NCBI RefSeq assembly: GCF_051020985.1
Contig: NC_135006.1
Location: 16,261,501-16,325,500 of the forward strand
Source: Nomia melanderi
Lineage: Eukaryota > Arthropoda > Insecta > Hymenoptera > Halictidae
Length of the DNA: 64,000 nucleotides
Reading direction: 5' to 3'
Shown: positions 55,501 to 64,000 of the stretch, one piece after another
How positions within the stretch are numbered: position 1 is the stretch's first letter
Layout: each line of letters begins with the position of its first letter
Program-made: the position numbers and the translations under genes
The notes under the pieces: model-generated
The model's input: the letters and a program-made list of their open reading frames with translations, nothing else
The model's database searches: none
What the model was told of the DNA's origin: nothing

Positions 55501-58500
55501 GTAGGATACATGGTTCTGACAGTAATTGCTATTTCGTGGATCCACTCGCACCCTTGAATGTCATTACGAAAGTTAATTATATGTATTGAGTATCGCATAT
55601 ACTAGACAGCTCATAAACATAACATTTACCAATGTCACATTCCAACTTTTTACCGTTTAAATCTTCGACTAATCGTTCTGAAGTGTCTCTGGAAAGGAAC
55701 GGTCGACTGATGTCGACTCTCCTCAACTTTTTCAATGTAGGAGGTTTACTGGCAAACGTATTAGTTTTAGATTTCATTGTCACCTAGAATCAATTGTCAT
55801 TGCATTTTTCACTACATTTCATTCTCAACAGACTCTTATAAATTGAAATATGAATATATTAGATCTGAATCTTACGCCATCCTTTGTCGGATCAGTCAAA
55901 GTCTTAATGTGTACAAGAAGAGTTCTCGCTTTTGTACGAAACAGCTTCGGACTAGTCAGTGTAACACACCCGGATCTACATGTTAAATCCATGTAATGGT
56001 GCAATTCGATCGGACCGCATAAAATTTCTGTATTGTGTTGTCTCTGATACTCCTCCGTCACCACAGGATTTTCCGCCTTCTGCTCGCTACCTATGTTAAA
56101 GTCTATTCTCTCGTCCACCGAAGTCAACGGGGTTTTTTGACTTCCCATTCTTCTCACATTTTGCTTGAGTAGAGAAATTTGAATTACTGGCAATTCCTGA
56201 CAGTCAGAATATGAACTAAATCTCACATCGACGTGACCGATATTTCCAGCCGCACTTCGAGGGAGAGTTAACTCAAATACATGTTCGTCCCATGTAGTCC
56301 TACTTTCGAAGTTAACACAATTAAAAGAATATCACACAATATAAAATTAAATAATATCTTTATCAGGCTTAGAACCATACCATTCGTTATGTAAACGCCA
56401 GATTCGTGTGTGGTGTTGCTGCGGATGACGACGTTGCTTCTTACCCTGCATCATTTCGTTCCAGCAAGGTGGAACAGTAGCACCGTATGCGGGGGATTGA
56501 CGGTCAAACCTTGTTAATTCATATAAAGTGCGTAAATCCGAATGTGAAAAACTTGGTTTGTGCGCAATCAACTGATCCCTGGAAAAACGACAAATACTTC
56601 ATACTAAAAGTACCGTGTGCAACGACATTTCTAAATTACTTTTTCTATTCTTACTGAGGACAAGATGAGGTAGATGTGCTAGGAATTGTATTTTTGTTGC
56701 TCTGTTCTGTTGTCACCATAGTGACATCTTCGAGATCCTCCTTATCCTCTACAGAATCTTCTTCGTCAGTTGTAATATAGAAATGAAGCTCACCGTCGCT
56801 CGTGCATGCGCACAATCTTTCCAAACCTAAAAAATCCGTATTTTGAGAACAACGATCTGTTCATATACTAATATGCATGTAACAGAAACTTACTGGTACA
56901 GTAAGCTGCAGAAACAAATTTTTTCCCTTCGATCCTTGCTTCTGTGACGGTTTTCAACGATGGTAGTTTTAGTACTCTAATGACACCATCTTTACATATT
57001 AAAGCTACCTCTCCAACAGGTTCCAATGTACTTGAATTCGTATTAGAACCTTTGCTAGTATTTTTATCAAACAACGGATGTGTACTCTTTCTTTGAAGAG
57101 GTAAAAATACATGTTCGAGAGGCGCTTCATCTGCCGGGAACTCTCGTCTAAATACTGGTTCAGAGCAGATCTTTACAACTTGCCCCGAAAAATCCAAAGC
57201 ATACATAAGTAATATGGCATTTGTGTTGCTAGCGTCGTCGTGTACTTCACCGTTTATTAATCTACCGGACTGTGTGTCATGGTCCCAATACATATAACCC
57301 TTCTGGGGAAAGAATTCATTATCTTCATCGATGTCCATTTGATTATTATTCGAACCCAATGAATCTGTGTTGTCTGTTGTAGGACACATAGCGACATACA
57401 AATACCTGCCATCTACAGTTGGCCCGACGTAAGTGATTTTAATATTATCAGGGGCTTCGATGGGTACAGTTTTTATAACAACTGGTTCAGTCTTTGTTAT
57501 CTTCATGATGTCTAAACTCTTTTTATTCATCGTCGTCAAATCGGACGTTGATGCAAAATGTTCTGGGCCACTGATAGGATTGAAATTTGCATCGAACGAG
57601 CTTGATGTAGGAGGTACTGTGATACCAATGGGATTGGAATAAATTCCATTGGAAGATGATGCAGTCAGAGCAGACGCTGGAAAGATACCATCAAAATGCG
57701 AACCAACTACTAGGTCTGAATCTACATCCTCTATCACTGGAACTTCGTACAAAAATTTGCCAAGCAAGAAATCTTGGTACAGATTTTCATGTCGCTCTCC
57801 ATTCGAACTAGCGCTGGTTCCGGTTCCTGATAATGTCTTCTTTGCTTTAGAATCCTTAGTGTTATCTTCTTTAATTGGTTGTGTAGTTGTAGTCTTATGA
57901 TGGAAATCATAAAGTACTAAATAGTGCAATTTCGATGGTGTATACCTATCACCTGCCACTTTCATTATATCTAAAGTATCACTGGCAGCGCTATTTACAC
58001 TGTTCATTGCACGAACAAGAGACGATGAAGGAGCTAAATGTGTTGATGCGGCCCACACATTTTCTAAAGTCCTTAATTGCGATGGATTACTAACCGTCAC
58101 TGTAACAGCACACATTACACATGGCCTAATTTTAGAGTCTGAGGTTTCTACAGGTGAAAGCATAGGTCCAGAAGTCTTCGCATCCTTGTTTTGTGATATG
58201 GGAGATCCTACTACAGAAAGTGCCGTAATTTGCACTTTATGAGAAGCTGGATACTTGTACTCTGACAGAGGATCTGTTTCAGTGTTGAGTGTCCTCAAAT
58301 ATGATGACAAAGTTCTAGTAGAACCAAACTGTATAGATTCTTTATTATTTATTTCTTGTTCAATTGGAGCTACATAAAATGAAACTTCCTTCTGCAAGAA
58401 TCACAATATTTGAAATATTTTTGAAAAACCTAATTAGTGTTTGATACCAAACATTTACCTTTAATTGTCTCTTTACATTCCATATGCTTATAAAACCACT

Positions 58501-60183
58501 ACTGGAAGCTGTAGCCACAAGACCACTAACATTTGTAGTGCTAATCACATCTATGACATCACCTGTCTCCCGTGCTGGAGCAGTGGCAAGGGTAACTGAT
58601 AAAGGAACGTTTTGTGTATACTCTCCTTTAATAAAAGGACATGCAGGAGAGTGACGTTCATGTTCTGACCAAGGTTCATCTTTTGGTTCCCAACAAACTA
58701 AACAAACATTGCATGTAAAGCACATTACTCTGTCATCACCTGTTCCATTTGGGTGATGGTATAAACCAAACTGAGCCATTTGGTCAGGTAAAGCCCACCT
58801 AAAATATGAGTATCATGAAGTATACATACAAAACTTACAATTAGCATATAATAGTCATCATTAAAATGTTATACTCGTAGTTTATGTGTGGCCATTTTGA
58901 AAATGTTTCTCTGCGAACTTCTTCGCTAAACATTAATGCTCTATCAGCAGGACTCCCTTCTAATGCCAGGCCCGGTAATAGGCCATTTAATCGTTCATTA
59001 ATAGCAGAAGCAATTGGTAATGCAGGAATATATCTATTTAATCTTTTTAATTCTGTTACTAATCCTGAACACACAAGCTTCAAGGAACCATGTGGTAGTT
59101 CCAGACATACTGTATTCCACTATTTTGAATAGAAGAAATCAAATTAGAAATTCAGTTAATGAATTTATAATACTTCTCTCTTTTCTCTTACTTTTTGGGC
59201 CTTAATTCCTTTCTTTTGGCTTGCTTCCACTGTAAAAGTCTTGCTTGTTAATTCTTGTATAACTTCTTGCACATGATCTACACCTGGTAACTCTACACAT
59301 CGTAGACACTGATCTAACAAATTAGCTTCAGAATACATTAACTCTAGCTTCACAACATCTTCACTTCTTGAAACATTTGTTTGTAAAAGAGTGTCCAAAA
59401 GGAGTATACCATTGTAATCACTACGTACTCCAATTCCTCTTCCATCGGTATATAATATCTTATCTACACCATTTGATAAATATGTACCTTGAAGTTTCCC
59501 ATGTAATTTCCCTGTAGAAATGAAAATTATTATTAAACTGCCAAACTTTACTTCATAAGGAGAGTTCATATTTTTTGTCTATATTGGTAAAATTTTTATT
59601 TTCAAAGCATATACATTTTGTGATTGTCAACAAGAGTGACATATGAAACTGAAACATCAACTTACCTCGCAAAGGTAAGACAAGGCATTAACATGGAATA
59701 ATAATGCAAGCTGCTTGAGGAAAATATTGAAATAATAGCAGAAATTTGAAAAACTTTACAACAAAAAAATAATGAAATTATTACTTGATTATTCAGGAAA
59801 AAAAATCAATTGTTTTATTATGAAAACACTTGAATAAAAAAGGAAAACTTTAGTCACGCCTGACGTTTTATACGCGTACACGACCTTGATCATGAGGCAT
59901 AATTAGATCCAATGCAAAGAAATCATTGATGAAATACATGATGAAACGATTTGTTAATACCAAACAATTAATATCCGTAAAGCAAAGATACACCGAAATG
60001 CTTACCCGACAGTGAACTCTTTTGCAATATCACTCCTGAGTTGACATCAACTACGTATACTTGCGCACTGCCAGTAGTGATTAATAACACATTTAGATTA
60101 GCATGATAGATTATATTTTTGCACTCAGTGTCCACGTTTAAATAACCGTCTTCCTTTAATAACCACGGGTCATCATCAGCCAT
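40594..60183 (-). CDS. Bruce: BRUCE / BIRC6: giant BIR- and UBC-domain ubiquitin ligase and apoptosis inhibitor
   Basis: A hybrid E2/E3 enzyme that ubiquitinates pro-apoptotic factors and caspases and acts on membranes and in autophagy (family knowledge). I joined 51 exons by GT/GC-AG sites; every phase agrees, giving about 4,689 residues, near the family size (about 4,850). Exons: 60183-60006, 59511-59192, 59119-58875, 58798-58459, 58391-56894, 56826-56655, 56578-56381, 56299-55876, 55783-55630, 55552-55387, 55321-55097, 55013-54759, 54538-54265, 54199-54038, 53694-53389, 52513-52217, 52154-51943, 51869-51713, 51646-51455, 51384-51170, 51087-50834, 50757-50576, 50520-50333, 50253-50109, 49968-49809, 49705-49357, 49288-49165, 49091-48966, 48885-48722, 48619-48424, 48351-48060, 47987-47809, 47730-47529, 47470-47243, 47171-46647, 46561-46291, 46189-45930, 45831-45549, 45476-45091, 45005-44853, 44784-44607, 44534-44389, 44315-44073, 43995-43777, 43709-43482, 43410-42076, 41982-41762, 41677-41438, 41347-41159, 41075-40941, 40872-40594. 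The start (MADDDPW) could be the in-frame ATG at 60192 instead. The tail after the UBC domain is Ser/Thr/Pro-rich. Confidence 0.96.
40941..41982 (-). other. Bruce: BRUCE C-terminal UBC (E2) catalytic domain, exons 47-50
   Basis: This is the ubiquitin-conjugating domain. The stretch from exon 47 (VTLSTALPLSYSSSVFVRCD) into exon 48 matches the BIRC6 family nearly residue by residue, with hallmarks TGPAETPYANGCFEFD, HTVRFNPN and the active-site block DGKICLSILNTWHGR. The catalytic cysteine is the C of KICLS, about residue 4,465, at 41,512-41,510. Exon 49 supplies the helix EPYFNEPGYERSRGT that follows the E2 fold. All key residues are present, so the enzyme should be active. Confidence 0.95.
49357..49705 (-). 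other. Bruce: BRUCE exon 26: acidic, low-complexity linker
   Basis: This exon encodes a Glu/Asp/Ser/Thr/Ala-rich stretch (TLSNDEEFTAVEVEEDTPDS and LLESDDSEVEDLDDIFERG) between helical-repeat blocks. Its composition suggests a flexible disordered linker, possibly with phosphorylation sites. The end of the exon (KGNLMFKTLASSR) returns to the conserved helical repeat. No catalytic role is evident. Confidence 0.6.
51943..52513 (-). other. Bruce: BRUCE conserved beta-sandwich-like (CBD-like) segment, exons 16-17
   Basis: Exons 16 and 17 encode one of the best-conserved central blocks of the family, including LHSGARRFVILDFGSPILL, PPPVCRYLK and GRYGMSP. The alternating hydrophobic pattern (ILLTDLIIP, LALLTIDIW, KLIVTTDI) suits a jelly-roll fold; structural papers on BIRC6 describe carbohydrate-binding-like modules, and this block probably corresponds to one of them. 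A similar fold is likely in exons 35-36 (46,291-47,171; NFAPLGTISWLNPTAQP, YPDEAWVDLTITLP). The fold names are inference from resemblance. Confidence 0.6.
56894..58391 (-). other. Bruce: BRUCE exon 5: long exon encoding the rest of the N-terminal propeller
   Basis: At 1,498 nt this is the longest exon of the gene, about 499 residues. It carries beta-strand-rich segments alternating with Ser/Thr/Asn-rich linkers (for example around 57,050 and 57,800), as expected of propeller blades with long loops. Segments such as TYVGPTVDGRYLYVAMC and GEVALICKDGVIRVLKLPSL look like WD/propeller strands. It ends in phase 1 at a GTAAGT donor. The domain assignment is by resemblance to BIRC6 and not by a clear WD signature. 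Confidence 0.7.
58459..60183 (-). other. Bruce: BRUCE N-terminal propeller start and BIR zinc-binding domain (exons 1-4)
   Basis: Exons 1-2 resemble the start of the BIRC6 beta-propeller (blade-like segments such as YHANLNVLLITT and VYVVDVNSG). The BIR domain is built from exons 3 and 4. Its zinc ligands are visible with exact BIR spacing, C-x2-C-x16-H-x6-C, at about residues C274, C277, H294 and C301 of the assembled protein. The flanking motifs WPHINYEWALP and EPWSEHERHSPACPF match the family closely. BIR domains bind IAP-binding motifs of caspases and Smac/Reaper-type antagonists (established knowledge). The reading re-enters propeller-like sequence after the BIR (GFISIWNVKRQLK), so the BIR appears inserted in the propeller. 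Confidence 0.93.
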
Positions 60184-60868
60184 TTTGCTCATACGGATTA
60201 CGATTCTCAAAAAATTTGTCTAATGCGCGAACATCACAAAAAAACATGGCGTACTCATCACCGCCATCTTTGAGTAGAACGTCAGCAAATCGTTGTGAAG
60301 GTAGTTAATAACTGTCGAACGATTAGTTCGATAATAATGTATCGATATATCGTTTCTCTAAATTTACAACAGAACAGTCTTTTAAAAACATTTAAATTAT
60401 ATACGTTCTACACCTTACTACTTAAACGACAAATATAACGAAATATAGAAATATATTTTTCATAGAGTAGCGGGGACACAGCAGTATAGGTTCGTTCAGT
60501 TGAAAAATTTTTTAATTAATTTATTATTGATTTATAAAAAAAACTTGATAATTAATGTAGTAATTCTTATAACTATTATACCTACTAACATGAGAGCTCC
60601 CGCTATCATGTCTAAGCATTCCTTATTTTAAATCTCAAAAATCGATTTTGAATGGCTAAGAAAACTTTACAGTCCATTTAAAAAAAAAAAACTCTTTCAG
60701 AAAGATCTTACTAATATTACTTAACCACTGGCAACCATAAAATGATTTTAAATGATGCATGAATGAAGGTAAAATAATATATACAACATATTTTGATAAT
60801 ATGTAACTATAGATCATTGTATATTTATTGACTTAAGATTTTTATTAGTTTAATATATTAAGCCCTAA
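60184..60868. promoter_or_regulatory. BRUCE-mRpL11 spacer: BRUCE 5' region with a DRE site, and the mRpL11 3' end
   Basis: This 685-bp gap has no coding exon. A perfect palindromic TATCGATA lies at 60,340-60,347, about 160 bp upstream of the BRUCE start. This octamer is the DREF-binding element (DRE) common in insect housekeeping promoters, so it is a good candidate for a BRUCE core-promoter element. At the other end, TTTATT at 60,841-60,846 (AATAAA on the minus strand), 23 bp past the mRpL11 stop, is a likely polyadenylation signal. The middle is AT-rich with A/T runs and shows nothing else. Confidence 0.5.
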
Positions 60869-61627
60869 TTATACTGTCCTAAGTAATTTAGTTTGTTTAG
60901 ATAATTCAGCTTCTTCTTTTCGAAGCCTTACATTCTCTTCTCGTTGCTTCATAAATTCTTCATATTCTACAGGATCTAATGAACGTACAACTTCAATGCC
61001 ACAACTACGTGCTATACCAACAAGCATTTGACAAATTTGTTGTAAAGTCATTAATGCTAAGGGTGGATCAGTTGCTTTAATACGTGCAATTTCATATAAA
61101 TGTTTAAATGTTATTTTACCAGCTATTTCGCCTGAAATATGTTTATACTCATATAAAATATTCAATGGTATCAATTTGTTTACATTATTCATACAATTCT
61201 TTATACCTTTACACATTCTTCCCTTTTCTATTCCAGCAGCATGTTTCAAAAAATATGTAGCTGGAGGATTATGTATAACTAAATCGAAAGTATTGTTCTC
61301 TTTTACTTTCACTCGACATGGAAGAGGTATACCTTGCTTAATGTTTTCTGTCCGTTGGTTAAACTCTTTACAAAAGTTTACTACATTTATATTTCTCTGT
61401 AAAAGAAAATATTCATTTATTAATTATACAGGAAATTAAATTTCTTTATACATGAAGTTTATATCATTTTATTTAAAAGTAAAGGTTTTTTTAACCTGTC
61501 CAAGTTGTGATCCAAGAGGTGGTTTGGCGGATGCCATTCCTGCAGGAATAATCACTCGCAATTTTGAAGAATGATCTACTTTTGCTGCTTTCATTGCCAT
61601 TTGGCCCTTTCTCAATATTTTAGACAT
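60869..61627 (-). CDS. mRpL11: Mitochondrial ribosomal protein L11 (uL11m)
   Basis: uL11 of the mitochondrial large ribosomal subunit, which forms the stalk base that contacts translation factors. There are two exons, 61,627-61,496 (44 codons) and 61,396-60,869 (stop included), joined in phase 0 across a 99-nt GT-AG intron, for 219 residues. That is slightly longer than other animal homologues (about 190-200). Family hallmarks: KLRVIIPAGMASAKPPLGSQ and LGQ at the exon 1 end, then NVVNFCKEFNQRT, GIPLPCRVKVKEN, PPATYFLKHAAGIEKG and the C-terminal domain LALMTLQQICQMLVGIARSCGIEV. The C-terminal tail is charged and helical (EFMKQREENVRLRKEEAEL). The start is the first ATG of exon 1, with no upstream in-frame alternative seen nearby. 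It shares a short upstream region with the divergent PPIL2. Confidence 0.95.
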
Positions 61628-61927
61628 TTTTGTAAGCTTTTATAAAATAATTTCTGCTTTTGTTTACGTATTAAACAATATAGTACATTTGATTGCTTCG
61701 CGTTGGCGACATTGAAAGATAAATCTAGTTTCTTTGCACTGCTAATCACTGAAAATAATAATTACCCTAGATTTCTACAGTATTGCAAGATAATAGGAGT
61801 TTGCCTTTGTGTACAGTGCACACTGTACAATCCTCAGTAAAGCGTTGAAATCCGAATCGTAATTCCCGTATATGTGACTATTTTATTCAAAAGAAATTAA
61901 TAAGGGGTATTACATAAAAGAGTCAAA
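61628..61927. promoter_or_regulatory. Shared divergent promoter of mRpL11 and PPIL2
   Basis: Only 300 bp separate the two start codons, which point away from each other, so the interval must hold both 5'UTRs and probably a bidirectional promoter. It is AT-rich with no clear TATA box. The most distinctive element is an inverted repeat at 61,810-61,829: 9-bp arms TGTACAGTG / CACTGTACA around a CA spacer. Its role as a binding site is inferred only from symmetry and position. Confidence 0.5.
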
Positions 61928-63881
61928 ATGGGTAAACGTCAACATCAAAAGGATAAAATGTAAGATATAAACAAATTTCATAGTGAACTATCAAAAACGT
62001 TCTGCCTTTTTTTATATCATTTTATCAACATATCTTTTTGATTCTTGTAGGTATTTAACATATACAGAATGGTCCACATTATATGGTGGGAAAAAGGCAG
62101 GAACATCTGAAGAAAATGAAGATACAACATTTCGTCGTTTACCATATGATCATTGCTGTTTATCCTTACAACCGTTTCAACATCCTTACTGCGATCCTGA
62201 AGGGAATATCTTTGAATTAGAAGCAATACTGGATTATATAAAAAGATTCAAACATAATCCTGTCACAGGAAAACCTTTAGATCCAAAGACCTTAATAAAG
62301 TTAAACTTTTGTAAAAATGCAGAAGGACAATATCATTGTCCAGTTCTTTTCAAATTATTTACTAAACATTCTCATATTGTTGCTATTAAAACAACAAGGA
62401 ATGTGTTTTCATATGAGGTTTGTATTAACATAAAATTTGTTTTCAAGTACTTAATTCATTGTCAGTATTTTTTAGTCAGTGGAACAATTAAATATAAAAA
62501 CGCGTAATTGGAGAGATTTAATAAGTGATGAACCTTTTGTAAGAAAGGATATCATCACAATTCAAGATCCAAATGATGCAACAAAATTTAATTTATCAAC
62601 TTTTCATCACATTAAAAATAATATAAAAATGGAAGATGAAGGTAATGGTTTACATCTTATGTTTTTGAAAATATTTGTTTGTATATAGAAGAATTAATGA
62701 TAAGTTTCTAGAAACTGCTAAGGAACGAAATAATCCGAATGCAAAATTAAAGACTGTATCCATGGAAACTAAGGAAATATTGGCTGAATTGGACAGAGAT
62801 TACAAACAAACAGAAACCAAACTGGAAATTTCACAACCAAAAGCAGATATCTATAATGCTGTTTGTATATTAATGTTATTCAATATTATAGTTTTATCAT
62901 GTGTAAAGACATAATTATATTCACTTATAGGCACATTACTCTACTGGAGCTGTTGCTGCTGGTTTTACGTCAACAGTAATGCCAACAGAAACAACACACC
63001 AAGCAGCAATTATTGCAGAAGATTTAGTACAATATGAAAGGATTAAAAAGAAAGGTAAGAATATAATATTTCCTCTATGCTTCTTGTTGAACTCGATAGT
63101 AATTTTTTTCAGGGTATGTGAGGTTACAAATTTTGGTGCTTTGAATTTGAAACTTCATTGTGATCTTGTTCCAAAAACTTGTGAAAACTTCATAAACCAT
63201 TGCCAGAATGGTTACTATGATGGAACAAAATTTCATAGGTCTATACGAAATTTTATGGTACATTTATTATTTTGTTACCTAGATATTGTGAAGAATAAAG
63301 AAATTATTATAAAATTTAGATACAAAGTGGTGATCCTACAAATACTGGTAATGGAGGAACATCTATTTGGGGCAAAAAGTTTGAAGACGAATTTAAACCA
63401 AACTTGATTCATCAAGGAAGAGGAATTTTATCAATGGCAAATTCTGGTCCCAACACAAATGGATCTCAATTGTATAAATTCTATAATGTATTTCTATATA
63501 TTTATAAATACTCTTTCTAATTACATTTATTTTCATTACAGTTTCATCACTTTTCGATCGTGTAGACATTTAGATCGAAAACATACTGTGTTTGGCAAAA
63601 TAGTGGGTGGACTGGAAACCTTAAATGCTATCGAAAAAGTAGAAGTTGATAACAAAGATAGACCAATAGAGGATATAATTATTCAGAAGGCTCAATTTTT
63701 TGTTGATCCTTTTCAAGAAGCAGACGAACAGTTGACCGCTGAACATGCGGCTGAAGTAGTGCGGTTAGCTCAAGAAGCAGCAAAAAATAAATCTTTCAGT
63801 AAAAAGGAGAAAAATGAGTTGAAAATATACCGATCGGGTGTAGGAAAATATATCAAGATGAACAAAGATGAAGAAAAGTAA
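61928..63881 (+). CDS. PPIL2: PPIL2 / Cyp60: U-box E3 ligase-like cyclophilin (apparent frameshift in exon 6)
   Basis: A nuclear, spliceosome-associated protein with an N-terminal U-box and a C-terminal peptidyl-prolyl isomerase domain (family knowledge). Exons: 61928-61959, 62051-62417, 62476-62641, 62712-62860, 62931-63054, 63113-63257, 63320-63471, 63542-63881. The start MGKRQHQKDKM is the invariant family start. U-box block: FRRLPYDHCCLSLQPFQHPY to GQYHCPVLFKLFT. Middle: VEQLNIKTRNWRDLISDEPF and NAAHYSTGAVAAGF. Cyclophilin: LHCDLVPKTCENFI, FHRSIRNFMIQSGDPT, RGILSMANSGPNTNGSQFF, KHTVFGKIVGG. All junctions keep phase except exon 5 to 6: as written, exon 6 starts GYVRLQ and hits TGA at 63,142-63,144, while its remainder is conserved in another frame. 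The TAA at 63,879 may be spliced out (GT at 63,878, acceptor before 63,972), in which case the gene continues past the window. Confidence 0.93.
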
Positions 63882-63971
63882 TATTAAAATACATATAGAG
63901 TTACATGTATACCTACTTACATAGGTTTGCAACATGCTAGGACATTATTAACTATTTTATTTTATTTATAG

Positions 63972-64000
63972 AATGGAAAAGACAGAGTCCAATATTGAAC
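63972..64000 (+). CDS. PPIL2: Possible last exon of PPIL2, cut by the window edge
   Basis: An AG acceptor at 63,970-63,971 follows a T-rich tract. If the donor GT at 63,878-63,879 is used, the phase-2 AA joins A at 63,972 and reads K-M-E-K-T-E-S-N-I-E in frame to the edge. PPIL2 proteins elsewhere extend about 30-40 residues beyond the GVGKYI motif, which supports a further exon. The alternative is that translation stops at 63,881. Confidence 0.4.

Noticed and set aside
1..64000. tRNA, rRNA, CRISPR array or known microRNA
   Set aside because: Looked for cloverleaf-like B-box words, direct-repeat arrays and familiar insect microRNA seeds by eye; none was convincing. A tRNAscan or miRBase search would be decisive.

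Overview
The window looks like a piece of an insect nuclear genome, most likely hymenopteran (bee-like). Three conserved eukaryotic genes are split by many short introns (mostly 60-150 nt). The genic right third is AT-rich, while the left two thirds is CpG-dense and non-coding, a contrast typical of bee genomes. The species cannot be named from the sequence alone.

Layout. Bases 1 to about 40,590 contain no gene that can be assembled with confidence. The only good coding candidate there is a short minus-strand exon at 24,285-24,351 that encodes a signal peptide and ends at a strong splice donor; it may be the first exon of a gene whose other exons lie far away. The rest of this region holds degenerate short transposons flanked by TTAA (piggyBac-like MITEs), a 14-bp/42-bp higher-order minisatellite, simple repeats and a few inverted repeats.

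From 60,183 down to 40,594 (minus strand) lies a complete BRUCE/BIRC6 gene. I assembled 51 coding exons by splice sites; all phases agree and give about 4,689 residues, with an N-terminal BIR domain and a C-terminal ubiquitin-conjugating (UBC) domain. Upstream of it on the same strand is mRpL11 (61,627-60,869, two exons). Divergently from mRpL11, across about 300 bp, runs PPIL2/Cyp60 (from 61,928, plus strand), a U-box plus cyclophilin protein that probably continues past the right edge.

How they fit together. BRUCE (ubiquitin E2/E3 and apoptosis inhibitor) and PPIL2 (U-box protein associated with the spliceosome) are both ubiquitin-pathway genes, and mRpL11 is a mitoribosomal protein. They look like housekeeping neighbours rather than a functional cluster. 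The oddest point is an apparent frameshift at the start of the PPIL2 cyclophilin domain, next to an intron that would restore the frame if retained.
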